Shown one piece after another: positions 35,860 through 47,844 of a stretch of 64,000 nt of DNA. Under the pieces are notes generated by a model. That model did not search any database and was not told where the DNA came from. It was given only the letters and a program-made list of their open reading frames with translations. Source of the DNA: Synaphobranchus kaupii (Eukaryota; Chordata; Actinopteri; Anguilliformes; Synaphobranchidae); the NCBI GenBank assembly GCA_029718625.1, contig CM056376.1, forward strand, positions 20,471,091 to 20,535,090. Direction: 5' to 3'. Position numbers and translations under genes: made by a program. Each line of letters opens with the position of its first letter. Position 1 is the stretch's first letter.

Positions 35860-36135
35860 CTTTCCAGATTAGATTGATTAAGCGGCGCTTTCATTCCCAC
35901 AGGTGCAGGACCCTGTATTCACAGGCATTATTCAGCAGGGGCGCAGTCATTGGTTTAATTACTGATAGCGGTAAAGTGATTTCAGCGACTCCGTTCATGT
36001 CATTAATGAAAGCGTGTTCCCACAGGAAGCTACACCAGATTCCACATGTAAATGGAGCCTCAGAGAAAGCATTACAGGTGACCTTGTGCCGCTCGCCAGG
36101 GTCTCTCCTTCCCTTAGCCAACGCCGCTTAAATCC
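35860..36135. promoter_or_regulatory. candidate conserved non-coding element near fgf17
   Basis: A 270-bp island of high-complexity, moderately GC-rich sequence between AT-rich, A-run-containing flanks, about 0.9 kb downstream of the fgf17 stop. It has homeobox-type TAAT motifs and no splice sites or protein match. Inference only. Confidence 0.25.
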
Positions 36136-36814
36136 CCTTAAATTACACAAGAAAGGGGGAAAATAATGCACCCGATATTACATTTTGGTGATGGCATTTT
36201 GTGTGATCGTGATCTTATCCAAAAGGTGTAGTGACAGAAAATGGACAGGAGCCTTCCAGGACACAGAAGCTTTTGTACCTGCCCTTTTATTCTGAGGTCT
36301 TCAGCAGGTAAACAGGCCTGCACTATTTATCAAAAAAGAAAATACATAGTTCTCCTACGTAGACAGCACAAAAAACATTATACTGCTTGGTAAATGTACA
36401 GATAGTTGTACACAAACTTATACACATTCACTTGTTGCACAATGCACAATGAGTTGTGTCATTCGAACCTCGCCTTAGACAATAATAATGACCTGGATCT
36501 GATATGTAGTTATGCTCAAAAAATGTGTACTGTAACAGACAAGGTATGTAAAACAGAGGTCTCAGGAACTATGCGAACCATATAATCACATTACATTTAT
36601 TATTATAAAAACAAGATGCATAACTGCTGCGACAAATGGGAATTTACAATGAAAGCCTTCAAGGCAAGACAGAAACCAGCACCTGCCCTCACTCCCCTCA
36701 GTGGGCTTGAGCAGGTGGTCGGAACCAGATAGAGCCTTTATTCACACGTCTAAATATTGTCCACTGCTCATCTCCTAGCAAAGCGCTGACAAACACACAA
36801 ACACACAGTAATAT

Positions 36815-36997
36815 TAAATATATACATTCATTTAATTTGCTATCTCACCATATTTACACGTGACCATTTTACATTAACATCTAAAAGTCTTGTCTCGTTT
36901 TTGCCGTTTAAAAGTAGTAAAAATATAAAAATAAAGTTGCTTCTTTCTGTTATTATTTAAAAATATGAGTCCAGTCCTATGTACAGTTCCTCCTGGG
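36815..36997 (-). other. fgf17: probable fgf17 3' UTR (proximal part)
   Basis: AU-rich sequence following the fgf17 stop on the minus strand, with attaaa-type words near 36834-36839. The true polyadenylation site is not determined. Confidence 0.4.
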
Positions 36998-37288
36998 TTA
37001 AGGAGATGTCCGCGACTTCCTGTTGCGTTTGGCTCGGCGAGTTGGGGGGAAACTGATGAACTCAAAGTGTCTGGGCCTGTCCATGTTGGGGAAGGGCAGC
37101 GGGCCCTTGCGGAGCCTCTTGATGAAGTGGACCTCCCTCTGGTTCTGCCTGGTTTTCGAGGCCTTGATGGGCCTTCCTTTCCTGGTGAAGCCCACGTACC
37201 AGTCCTCGTATTTGGCATTTTGGAACGCCGTGTAGTTGTTCTCCAGGACGATCTCCGTGAAGATGCAATCTCTGCTTCTCCCACTGGG
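36998..37288 (-). CDS. fgf17: fgf17 last coding exon
   Basis: 291 nt including TAA (36998-37000), phase 0. Encodes [40 protein letters not shown] and the rest of the FGF core, ending in a basic tail. Acceptor is ctgtcccccacag. Intact and strongly conserved. Confidence 0.96.
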   Translation of the reverse strand, partial: PSGRSRDCIFTEIVLENNYTAFQNAKYEDWYVGFTRKGRPIKASKTRQNQREVHFIKRLRKGPLPFPNMDRPRHFEFISFPPTRRAKRNRKSRTSP

Positions 37289-40200
37289 CTGTGGGGGACA
37301 GGGGGAGGGAAGACTTTTAACACGTAAAAAGAAAAGTGCAAGCACATTCCCACTCAGACAGACGCTGAACCAAGCAGTCGACTAAATAAGAAGGTTCTTT
37401 ATTCATTTGGCATCAAATATACACACAGTTTATTTTGTGCTAATAAATGAACTGCACTGGGGAGCCTGATTTACTAAGACCTTTAGCGTGCGCTAACCAA
37501 TCATTGGTTGTGTTATTAGTTTTGCACGTGCTAAAAGGTTTTGCACACACTGAAGGTGTTAGTAAATCAGGCCCTGACAGTGTGCAGAATCATCCTTATT
37601 ATTTAGTGAGGATTATACTGTAAACCGGAGAGCAGGCAGTGGCAAAACAGCACCGTGCTAGCGCCGTGCTAACCGCGCCACTGGGCGACGCCCTGCCTTC
37701 TGCTTTACCTCACCCTCACTGGCTGCTCAGACTCGGGTGAAGTGGTTGAGTGAGCACACAGGCCTGGGTAAATGAAATGCTGGGCAGCCCACTGTGATAT
37801 GTAAACCAGAAGGCCCAGTTGCCATTTTGAGAGATGGATATGGGCTTTTTGTGCTCGGACAAGCGATGGCGAACGGGGCTGATAACCTGATTAACGAGGA
37901 CAAAGGCCCCAGCGTTTCCCCAACGCACCAGTTCTGCCGGACCAAGGCAGCGTTAATCAGAGCCCATGAGAAGAGGCTGTTGTGATGTGCGCTGCATTGG
38001 GGTCGCATGGAGATGAACACTGGATCTCCACGGACAAGTATGCCACTGACCTTAACCCACACACTCCAATCACTGATTCTGAGCAGAACCTAGTCATTAA
38101 GCAAACAATAATCTTTTAACACCAGACTTCCAGAAAGGCCACAGTTGCCAGTTTAAAGTCTCTTATAAGGTTGGGGACTGCACATGACAGTGGACAACCA
38201 CTGTCAAGCTCGTATCACTTTTCTCATTTCCTCTATGTCAAAAGTGTGGTTCTGGAAATGCAGTATTCCTGCCAAATATTTACAAGAATATCTTGAAAAT
38301 ATCTTCACAAATATCTGTGCAAGTAACTTAATACAAATATCCACTCTCTAAAGTTCCCTTGCCCCAAAAGAGATATTTAAATGCTTTCACAAAGACATAT
38401 TTCATTTAATCTATGCCTTCTAGAAACAAGAGTTGTTTGAAAGCAACACTATTACTCTCCATATCTTTTATTTATTTATTTGCGATTAACACATCCTCAG
38501 CCAAGAAAACCATCACAATAAAATGATTCTGATAAGTATTGTCTTCACGGTGAGGAGACAACACTGAATACTTCTTTTAGATTTCCCTGCAGGAAGATGA
38601 AGCCTTCTGACCGGCCGTGTTATGGGTGTGAAAAGAATGTCCGCTCGTCCCTGGTACACTGTTTGCCAGACTGGAATCTGTAAGGCCATCAGCCTATGAA
38701 CCGTGACCAGTCTTCTCTCCTCTCATTGTTCCTCACTGAGCCAGGTTAGTGCAGACTACCATTCCCTACTCCCTACTCCATCTCTCATATTTCAACTGGA
38801 ATCAAAGGTGTACCGTTCCCATTCATTGTAACCTCCCCCCCACGTTCCACCCTTTAGCTGAATAATACTTTGATTGCTCAGTCATCACAATGAATTCAAC
38901 AGACTTTAAGAACCGGCATCTCACTTTTCCTCTGAGTGCATTTGAACAAAAAAAAAGGCCAAAAATGTTAGTGGCCCTTTGTATGTGGATAACAATACAA
39001 AAATTGATAACCAGCCGTAAATAGTTTACATAGTTATTAAACTGAGATGAATACAAGTTGAATAAGGACTCAAAGCTCTCACATAAACCTTTGCAGAGTA
39101 AATTGAAATAGTGTTTTAAACATTCATGTCTGAGTGATAAGCTGTAATACATTTAGGAACTTCACCCTTTAGAATGCAATACATATTGTACTTTAGAGGA
39201 ATAAACTAAATATGGATGCCACTTTTCACCAACACTTTCACAAAACAGAACAAACTCACTACATTCCAGCTCATGTTATACTTGACATGAATCCATAGTA
39301 ATAGACTTCATATGCTATTCAACTCACTACCGCTTATATGTGCAATAATAATCCATTAAAAATGGTAGTGTGCAAGGCACAATTGATGCAAAAAGAATAA
39401 ATAATCCAAATACATTTTGTTCTCTACTTTATCTTATAAACACATTGAGACTTTGGACCAATGATTTCCATTATTAGCATATCTATGAGGGGGGGGGGGG
39501 GGGGGGGTTGTAAAACAGGCTAAAGCATTCCCAACCAGAAAATAAAAGTCAGAAACATATGGGAAATATGACAAACCTTTCCAACCAGCTTTCCCTTCCG
39601 GTTCATGCAAAGGTAGCGTCCGCTCTCTGCCCCTCGGATCCGAACCCGGCTGCCAAAGGTATCCGTCTCTACAAAGAGCCTGGCTGCAATATAAAGTGGA
39701 GTCCACTGTATCAACACACAGCCCTGGTGAAAAGACAAGTTTCAGCTGCATTACAGCCCACCTAAACCGATAAAATCTGTCCAGCCCCCAAAAGGACATT
39801 TTATATCTGATTGATACATTGACTTTGGTGAGGATAGAAGCTTCCAGCTGGAATGGGTTGCTATGAGGCTAGAGTTCATCCATTGGATTTGAAAGGATCT
39901 ATGATTGGTATAGATGGGCTTTTTCTGAATCAGGTGTCTAATCAAAGGAAGTTAAAACAGAACTGTTCCATTTTTTTATACTTGGGAGACAACATGACAT
40001 AATGTATACAATTCAGGATTAATACACAATATATTGCGGACCGCAGTGATTATAGCTTGTATATTTGCATTGTTAAAATGTCAAGTGCAGTGGATAAATA
40101 GTTTTGTGAGCGATGTAAAAAGCAGGAGCTTGAAACAACTGAAAATAGATGCCTGATGTGTTCTGAGGCCTCACTTAATCCCACAAGCAAAATCTGTCTA

Positions 40201-41660
40201 GATATTTCACAACTACCAACTATTTCCTTCATTGACCAAGCCCATTTAGCACATCTGAAAATTGTCATTGTCTGTGCCGCAGCAGGATTAGCGTGAATGT
40301 AACAGTACAAAACGCGGCTTACAGCTTCATTGTATTGTGACTCAAAAAAATTTGGCACTGATTAAAAGAAACACAGTATGTGCTCTATGTAACTAAATAC
40401 TCTCTAGTAATGACTGAGACTGGAAACCAAGCGAGATGTTCAGATTACATGCAGAAAGGCTACTGTTAAACAAGTTTAAATATTTGACTTTCAAATAAAA
40501 TGTACTGGGGTTATTATGTGGGGCAAGTGAAATAATTATGAGCCACTTAATCCTTTCTGGTCTGGCCAGTAAAGGATTAGTTAAAATTGGTGTTACAGCA
40601 TGTTTGGTAGGGGTGCTTTGTTCATGATTATTTAAGGAGTGAATTAACTGACTTTCAAAGCCAGTTCTCAAAACAAAAATAAATAAATAAACAAAAATTG
40701 GAGACAGAATAAATTTCCCAGAGTACCATATTGAACAAAAAGTATAGGCCTGGGTTCATCCTCTCCTAATCAGGTCTTTCACGCATCTTGTGTATTGCAC
40801 ACAGACAAAGGGTAGTGTTTGATTGACCAAACAATGGCTACTCGCACGTTTAATTATACAGTACACATAGTGAGAGTCTCCTTCGTTTATGGGCTCCTTA
40901 ATTCTGCATTCTTTGCCCTACGCTACTGAATGAACTACTCGTTTAATTAATATTTCAGAAATGTTTAGGTTGTAAAGCAACGCTTTATATAATGTACATT
41001 ATTGAAAAACCCACCGAAAGTGTTGCCATCTTCAGCATTAGCGGTGACCTTCTTGCCTTGAATCTGGACGTGCTTGCCGCTGGTCCTGCTGTATAGCTGG
41101 TAGACCGGACTTGTCGCCGGCTGAGCTGGTCCGTCACAGTGCCCTGCTCCCTCACATACTGGTTAAAATTAGGAGACGGGTGATTCTCCCCCTTTTTGTT
41201 TTTATGCAAAGGGAAAAATAAAATCACATATTTTTCTCTAATGCTCTCTAAAATAGTCGAAATTAAACATGCCGTACAAGCTGAGCAAAATACACCTATC
41301 TAGCAATTGGTATGGATTGAATACTGCATATTAATAACCTCTGCGCTGAACTCAACAACACTTAGGCTACTAATATTCTATGTATTATTTTTTATTGCAA
41401 GTATATTAACATGAATTAACAGTAGCAAATTATCAAATAATAAGTTATACTTCAACAAAAATATGTAGCCTAGGACTTTGGTGATATCAATAAGACCTCT
41501 AAAACTATTACCTTATGCAGTCATAGATCAACATAAACCATTTATTACGTTATTTTAACTTGTAGCTATATAAACATAATTTCTAAAAGCCTGGTAGCAA
41601 AATCTGAATACCGAGATACATACCTGTGCATGACACCACAGCACGAAGAAGTGAAAAGAT
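36998..41660 (-). CDS. fgf17: fibroblast growth factor 17 (FGF8/17/18 subfamily), frameshifted copy
   Basis: A secreted paracrine FGF ligand; the family signals through FGFR c-isoforms with heparan sulphate and acts in brain and limb/fin patterning. Four exons are clear: the signal peptide end ([12 protein letters not shown]), the N-terminus with the first core strands ([30 protein letters not shown]), [17 protein letters not shown] with [11 protein letters not shown], and the C-terminal exon from [18 protein letters not shown] to a basic [12 protein letters not shown] tail. The paired Cys of the subfamily (LCMN and RDCIF) are present. LPFPN and the PTRR tail favour FGF17 over FGF8, FGF18 or FGF24, as does the dmtn/xpo7 neighbourhood. 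The exon at 41015-41191 is one base short, so the reading frame is broken. Total would be near 213 residues; human FGF17 has 216. Confidence 0.92.
37462..37574. mobile_element. short palindromic MITE
   Basis: Ends gcctgatttactaa and ttagtaaatcaggcc are inverted repeats enclosing about 80 bp rich in gcacgtgcta-type words. Lies in the last fgf17 intron, about 170 bp upstream of the terminal exon. Confidence 0.75.
39489..39507. repeat. 19-base G run
   Basis: Homopolymer in the fgf17 intron 70 bp beyond the exon donor at 39577. Its length is likely unreliable in the assembly. Confidence 0.95.
39577..39683 (-). CDS. fgf17: fgf17 exon ([16 protein letters not shown])
   Basis: 107 nt, phase 1 to 0, 35 residues plus a split Ala. 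Contains [18 protein letters not shown] and [13 protein letters not shown]. Acceptor is ttatattgcag, donor is AAAG|gtttgt. Length and content are as in FGF8-subfamily genes. Confidence 0.96.
39684..41014. other. fgf17 intron
   Basis: 1.3 kb of AT-rich sequence; nothing recognised in it. Confidence 0.6.
41015..41191 (-). CDS. fgf17: fgf17 exon with one-base frameshift
   Basis: The 5' two-fifths read [20 protein letters not shown] and DQLSRRQVR in one frame. The rest reads [20 protein letters not shown] and ANAEDGNTF in the next frame. The shift is at about 41101-41106, where the sequence runs CGGTCTACCAG. The exon is 177 nt and should be 3n+1 for its flanking phases (0 at start, 1 at end), so exactly one base is missing. 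Donor is TTCG|gtgggt. The acceptor (acaaaaag) is unusually purine-rich. Confidence 0.9.
41624..41660 (-). CDS. fgf17: fgf17 signal-peptide exon
   Basis: 37 nt, phase 2 to 0. Encodes the hydrophobic [12 protein letters not shown], positioned like LLLHLLVLCLQAQ in FGF8 and followed directly by GENHPSPNF. Acceptor is ataatttcag, donor is CAG|gtatgt. The upstream coding exon must end in phase 2. Confidence 0.85.
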
Positions 41661-42834
41661 CTGAAATTATAAGAAATTGAAAATTAGTCACTGTTGCTAA
41701 ATTTCCCTGATTATATATATTGTTAATGATCAGATATGAGAGCATTCTTACATGTAAATACAGCGCTGATTTATAGCATACATTCTCCTGATCTTTTCCC
41801 AGCGGTCTGACGATGTTATTCCCAAATGGTGCGGAATGTAAATCCAACAGAAATTCTCTTCAAGAGAAATGTGTGCTCCCACTTGACCTGTCCTTTTCCA
41901 GTCACTGTTCAAATGAGGCAAACTCACTCCATTAAAAAAAAAAAAAAAAAACTTCAGAAATGATCGAAGGTTTCTTCATAAATCCACATTCGAAACATAT
42001 CTTGGTTCTCTCATTAGATAAAAATTATTTTAATCCAATTTCAAAAGAAAACTTAGGCTTGAGTAAACTACGAGAGTGTATACAAATTTACAATTACTAC
42101 CCGGTGAGTCGTCAAATTTCCATTATTACTTGAAAAAGGAAGTGGCCTCCTTGTTGGGAATGTCTACAATATACAAAAAGACTCATTATGGTATACTGAA
42201 ACTCGTATGCGCTGCGGTGACTTGAACTGGGATGTAACGAAAGCGACTAGTGTAGCTCAGTGTTTACGCTGTCACTGCGTCTCCTGATATATCCAAATTT
42301 AAAAAGCCTCCTCGCCCCTTGCGCGTCTCGGTCCCTAGCTGTGGTAAGGTGAAAAATGAGCGAAGATGAGATCCCTCCATGTATTTGGAAAGGGGGTCTA
42401 GTATAGTGGGTGGGCAATAGGAGACTGCATGGTGTCACCTTGAAGAAGCACTAGCAGTTGAAAAAAGTTACGCGATAGTATAAATTTAATAAAATACTAG
42501 GCCTATTAAACAGACTATGAGGGCGCACTTAACCATTAAAAAACGTGTTGCAAATAAAAATAATCTGTAGTAATTTGTAGTCCTATAGTTCCTACATGTA
42601 TAAATATTTTAAATAATGAAAAATATATAACAAATCAATTCCCTGTTGTGCGCAAATATGTACTGCTTTAAAATAAAACATTTACAATTAAGGTGGGTAA
42701 CTTTACACTGAACATCTCGTCCCAGAAACTACGAGAGAAAAATCCCCACCTGCAGAACGAGGAAAGGGGGAAATGATATGGACAAGCGCGTAGCGCACTT
42801 TATCTTAGTGCAGGTTTTCACAAAATTGCTATCG

Positions 42835-43334
42835 NNNNNNNNNNNNNNNNNNNNNNNNNNNNNNNNNNNNNNNNNNNNNNNNNNNNNNNNNNNNNNNNNN
42901 NNNNNNNNNNNNNNNNNNNNNNNNNNNNNNNNNNNNNNNNNNNNNNNNNNNNNNNNNNNNNNNNNNNNNNNNNNNNNNNNNNNNNNNNNNNNNNNNNNNN
43001 NNNNNNNNNNNNNNNNNNNNNNNNNNNNNNNNNNNNNNNNNNNNNNNNNNNNNNNNNNNNNNNNNNNNNNNNNNNNNNNNNNNNNNNNNNNNNNNNNNNN
43101 NNNNNNNNNNNNNNNNNNNNNNNNNNNNNNNNNNNNNNNNNNNNNNNNNNNNNNNNNNNNNNNNNNNNNNNNNNNNNNNNNNNNNNNNNNNNNNNNNNNN
43201 NNNNNNNNNNNNNNNNNNNNNNNNNNNNNNNNNNNNNNNNNNNNNNNNNNNNNNNNNNNNNNNNNNNNNNNNNNNNNNNNNNNNNNNNNNNNNNNNNNNN
43301 NNNNNNNNNNNNNNNNNNNNNNNNNNNNNNNNNN
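42835..43334. other. assembly gap, 500 N
   Basis: Exactly 500 unknown bases, probably a placeholder length. It lies in the expected first intron / 5' region of fgf17, so a first exon could be hidden here. Confidence 0.99.
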
Positions 43335-43499
43335 TAAATAGGTGTCTAACCAATGATTTTCCTCGTGTTCAGTTAATAATTTAGCAAGGCATATGGCACC
43401 ATGTCGTTATAAGAAGGCTCGTGTCAGGAAGTGTGTGAAAGTCAGTCAGACTGGGGTTTTTAAGGCCTGGTTTTGGGGGATGTTGAAAACAAAGGGCCC

Positions 43500-43830
43500 G
43501 CTGCTCTGGTACTGGAAGTCGAGGACGCTTCACGGGTGAAACCCGAGTTGTTGATCTGAGATTAACACCCGCCGGCCGCAGACGGGAGCCACGAGGCCGA
43601 GACGCCGGTACCGTGTCAGACATCAAAAACTAAAAATGTGACTCAGGCGAGAGCGAGTCACAGAACGGCGACGGAAATAGCCGGCAGCCGCCCTCCTCCG
43701 ACGGGGACAATCGGGGGCCCGGCCCAACGGCCGGCGCGTCGGGAGCATCTGTGTTATTTTTAAGGAGCGAAATGTCAGTGCGCGCGGGCGGACTGCGAAG
43801 AGCTGCAGAGGGACTCGGGCTGTAAGGAAA
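43500..43830. promoter_or_regulatory. CpG island in the 5' region of fgf17
   Basis: Dense CpG (for example cacccgccggccgcagacgg and acggccggcgcgtcgggagc) just beyond the assembly gap and upstream of the fgf17 signal-peptide exon in its transcription direction. Consistent with the fgf17 promoter or first exon region. Confidence 0.5.
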
Positions 43831-44101
43831 GGAAAACACTCCAGAAGGCAAGAGAGAAACCTTCGGCTGTGAAGTGGTCTCGAAGCTCAGAAACGCCCGT
43901 CAAATTATTTACCAAAGTACAGTGTTCGATTGGGGGAGAGACGGAAAAAAAAACAGCTGCCGCTGCAGCTGAGTGTCCGCACAGAAGGTGAAGCGAAAAG
44001 GGATTTGTTGAAGGCGACGCGTCAAGAGTGAGCCGGTGTTAAAGCTGCCGTTCGGCCCACAGTCGATCGTCAGACAAAGATTCCTGAGGAGCCACTGGGA
44101 C

Positions 44102-44130
44102 CTTCCCAGACACAGCTTGTGAACAGCCAT
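44102..44130 (-). CDS. fgf17: possible fgf17 first coding exon
   Basis: ATG at 44130 followed by 29 coding bases (MAVHKLCLG plus two bases) to a moderate donor, GGAAG|gtccca. Twenty-nine bases in phase 2 is exactly what the next exon requires and what human FGF8 has. The residues are unlike known FGF8-subfamily N-termini, and one ATG in three would fit by chance, so this is only a candidate. Confidence 0.3.
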
Positions 44131-47100
44131 CGCATACCAAGTTTAAATAGGTGTAATTAATTTATTTAACAGCTGTATCCGGGCACAACAATCTTCAGAT
44201 CTCAATACGAAAACAAAGTCTTTTGAGAGACTGGGGGGGGAGGAAAAAAAAAAAAAAAAAAACATTCTAAAAATGTGACCTCTTAACACCAGCATTTGAA
44301 AAAATAGCCATTTATTTGAGATTCGTTATGCTCCTGAATTCTTGCGAGCCACTGCTCCCCAAGGACACATTAGTCCTTTATATTTGACCGTTTTGGGGTT
44401 TTTTAAAGACTCAGTGATGGGCTTGTGCAGGATTCATTCTGTCATCAGCTGACAGCACAAGATCATCAGACATGTGTCAGTGGAATTCTCCGGTGTTCAC
44501 AGTCGCAGCCTGTTTTCTCCCAGACATCTGCATTTCTACATTTTAATTTCAATCTAGTTCTTTTGCACAATTTAATGTATTTTTCATCAAACAGATAAGC
44601 CGTTTTATACAAACAAAGCTCATGGAAAGCTCATGGAACCCAGTATAACTTATACTGCATTAGATATACGCGAATGCCGTTAATATTATAGTTATAATAC
44701 AGTTATACATACATTTACACGCCGCTGATAAGCCATCCACTTAGTGATAATAACGCACTTAAGGTGAACACAGCCAGGCATCCACCCAACAAACTGTGAA
44801 AAGAGTACATTTAAAACATACTAATTAGAGGGGTTAAATACAGGGCTCCATGAACCCCCTCCTATGTGTGCGTGTGTGCGGTCCATGAGGGATCATCGTG
44901 ACCCCCCCCCCCGTGCGCCCCCAAATCTTGCTGTGCGAAGCTGGCTCTCTGGATTACAGTAGGCTAGGCGGTTTTGGGGCCCCAGAAAGGCAGCCGCTCC
45001 AGCTGGTTTGTAGAGCGCCGCTAGGCCGGAGCGAAGAGCAGCTGTCGGTCCCTTCCACCCCTTACTCCTCTGATCTCCACTCTACAGTTCACACCTGATC
45101 ACCGACGACTGCACTTCACCCAGGAATTTTCCATTTTCTATTTTCTCTCACCCTCGGCCCACCCCCACAAGGCAAGACAAGTGGTGCCCTACAACACACT
45201 GCCCCGGCGACACAGAGAGCAGGCTTTGGGTGGGGGTGGGGGTGAGGGGGGGGGGGGGGGCGCAGCAACACGTCCAGCATTTCAGCTACGCCACTATCGT
45301 CTCGGTTTCTGTGGGGGGGGGGGGGGAATTCTTAGCGCCGCTGTTGTGACTTATAGCAAGTTAGCCGCGGCCGGCCGGAGCCGCGGTGACACAGAAAGAG
45401 TGACTTTTAATACGTCGCTATCAATCTTAAAACGATGTCAGGGCTGATGTCTCCTGCGCCTCTTTTCCTTAAGCCCGACACCGCTCTTTAGTTTGGGACT
45501 TAATGCGGACAGAGAGATATTTAAATAACTCTATAGGGCTCATAATGACTCTCTTTGTCTGGGACATGTTGTGGCAGATAAAAAGATATCGCCAGCGCAA
45601 AAACAAGTTTCACAGCTGCACTGACGCAATTGCACCCTGTAAAAAAATTTATAAATAAAAAATACAAAAAGAAATATCTGTGCCACTTGTGGCAGGAGAC
45701 TGCAGAGGACACTGTAATTATGCCTACTTATTAATACTGGAATAGACTCAGATGTTGGTGTTCTCAGATCTGTTTTTTTCTCTTTCAGGAGAGCAGTCTT
45801 AGAGATAGGTTTCACCACTATGGAAGTGAGGGATAATGAGAGCTTGTTCTTGTGAACAGTAGAACCGATGGAGCGACACTAAAAAGCATGTTGTTTTCTT
45901 TTAAGCTGCCTACCTTTGCCCAGCCTTACAGGAGAGTAGAGGAACAGAAGATCTATTATCCAGGTTCTCATTATAGGAAGTAAGAAACGTTCCATGAGCA
46001 CTAAGCCATCTTCACAACCGCTGGATATAACTATACAACAACACCACCATTGTACATCATCTCTCCTCAGTAATGAACCTGCATATGCTAGAGGAGAAGA
46101 ACGTTTTTTTTTTTTTTTGCTGAACTGTGTTTCAACCCCCAGGGTGGTGGCGAGGAGAATTTGGGGTGCGGGGGGTGCTTGTGTACGGATATTGTCCCGG
46201 GTCATCGACACTGTCCCTTACCTGCCGCTGACCTCAGAGATGGGCGGAGTTAACCCCGTCAATCTCTCCTCACGTTTCTTTCGCTCTAATACTCGTCCCG
46301 CCACTCCCCTCCCCCATTCGCCTTCGATGGGGCGACTCGCTCCCAACCTGCCGCCTCTTCCCCAGTCCCAGAGCCGTGAGGCCGCCTCCCCCCCCCCGCC
46401 CATTTCAGGGGGCTGCCCCCCAAGCCCATCTCCACAAATCAGTCCAATATTTCAGACACATAATGACAAGTCAAGCAAGGGCCGGTGACACGTGGACTAA
46501 AAAGACTGGTGCTGCTTGGAGGATTGAACGGGCTGCGTGGGGGTGCTGTACAGAGGGTGGTGTCTTCTTTTCCCCCACCAATTAAATAAAAAAAATAATT
46601 ACTATTGATCACTTTTTTCTTTCAATTCTAAGCACTGGCTCAGTGAGCTCAACAATTTCAAATACAGTTATAACAACATAACAACAAATAGAGTTATACC
46701 AACATAACGACGTGTACATCTCTTGAATGTAACAGTCATGGTTTAATTGGACCATTTTGGTCTCATGTTATCGGCGTCAACATTAAAAATTATAATTTTA
46801 ATAACACGCCGAAAAATTCTGAGAGGGCCAAACAAACATTATTCTGTCTCAGGGCAGTTAAAGGAGCTGAGTGTAGTCGGTTGAGAGGGGTGGAAGAAGG
46901 TCTTGTGGAGTGCTTGCAGTTTGGCAAACAAGTCTCGTTGGGCAGCCCGAGTCAAAAGCTCACAATTACATTGACAATAGCACACAAAGTAATGGAAGTA
47001 ATTGGCTTACCTTTGATGCTGGGGGAGGGTCAGCGGGTCACAGAGAGAGCAGGGTAACAGGACACCTCCAGAGACAGCACTTAAACACTTCAAAAAAACA

Positions 47101-47638
47101 CAAGTGCGGCTCCTGTTTCCCCCTCACCTGTGCGCTGCCGCTCCGCGCGGCTCCCCAGCAAGTCGCTACAGGACCCCCGTGTCCACACGCACGCTGAGAG
47201 CACAGGCACAAAGAGCGCCACGGCGGGCGCTCGTCACGCCTCTCCGCGGTTGCCGCCGCCGCCGCGGTCTTCGGTCGACCCTCCAGGAGAGGTCCGTGAC
47301 ACCGTGGATCTTTCTGTCATTCGGTCATCGGAGGCTTGCCTTTCAAGGTCTCGAACAACAAAAAAAGCAAAAAAAAATTACAGTGCTGGTAACGCCGTGA
47401 GGCAGTCCTGCAGTAGTCGTTGCGTTTTAGGCAAGGCTTCTATTAAGGGATTTCTAAGATATGTTCTTGTTTATTTTCAAGTGATGTTTTACTTTGTTCC
47501 CCAAGCTTAGAGTGGCAAATTGGTCTAGTAGGCCTGTCCAATCGCTGTAACTCTAACCATAATTGGGGGCGCAGACTGTCACCTGTGTCTTCAGAAGCAT
47601 TGTGCTCTCAGCCGTTACTTCACAGGCATCCTGTAGCA

Positions 47639-47844
47639 CAGGGGTGGCCAACCCTGGTCCTGGAGAGCCGCAGGGTCTGCTGGTTTTTGTTTTCACCTTA
47701 AATACGACAACCACTTAGACCAAAGAAACCAGGTGAGGTGAGTTAACTGTGTAATCGACTGCTTTAATTGATCAATTAAGTGGCGAGTAACAACAAAAAC
47801 CAGCAGACCCTGCGGCTCTCCGGGACCAGGGTTGGCCACCCCTG
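47639..47844. mobile_element. palindromic hAT MITE, 206 bp
   Basis: Ends caggggtggccaaccctggt and its inverse complement, with arms of about 60 bp (ccagcagaccctgcggctct mirrored). Flanked by ctgtagca and ctgtagta, an 8-bp target duplication with one mismatch. No coding capacity. Confidence 0.9.

Larger units (their letters stand above)
13180..36814. other. intergenic region between dmtn 5' end and fgf17 3' end
   Basis: No protein-coding gene was recognised in these 23.6 kb. Open stretches such as 16587-16958, 19083-19565 and 23758-24045 resemble no known protein family and show no splice structure. The region holds the MITEs, SINE, LINE and Tc1 fragments listed separately, a CpG-rich patch and a TAGGCTA-rich tract. 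Undetected dmtn 5' exons may lie here. Confidence 0.6.
37289..39576. other. fgf17 intron between the last two exons
   Basis: 2.3 kb, holding a 113-bp palindromic MITE (37462-37574), a GC-richer high-complexity stretch at about 37790-38010 and a 19-base G run. No further exon is required by phase. Confidence 0.7.

Noticed and set aside
36965..37327. Plus-strand ORF over the fgf17 exon
   Set aside because: It is the antisense shadow of a conserved, GC-rich coding exon.
36998..41660. Identification as fgf8, fgf18 or fgf24
   Set aside because: The LPFPN motif, the PTRR-type basic tail, [17 protein letters not shown] and the dmtn/xpo7 neighbourhood fit fgf17 best. fgf24 is the closest alternative and could be excluded by a phylogeny.
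42778..43353. ORFs running through the N block
   Set aside because: They consist of unknown residues and are an artefact of the gap.
45181..45447. Gly-rich ORF
   Set aside because: Produced by G homopolymers in a CpG-rich non-coding patch.
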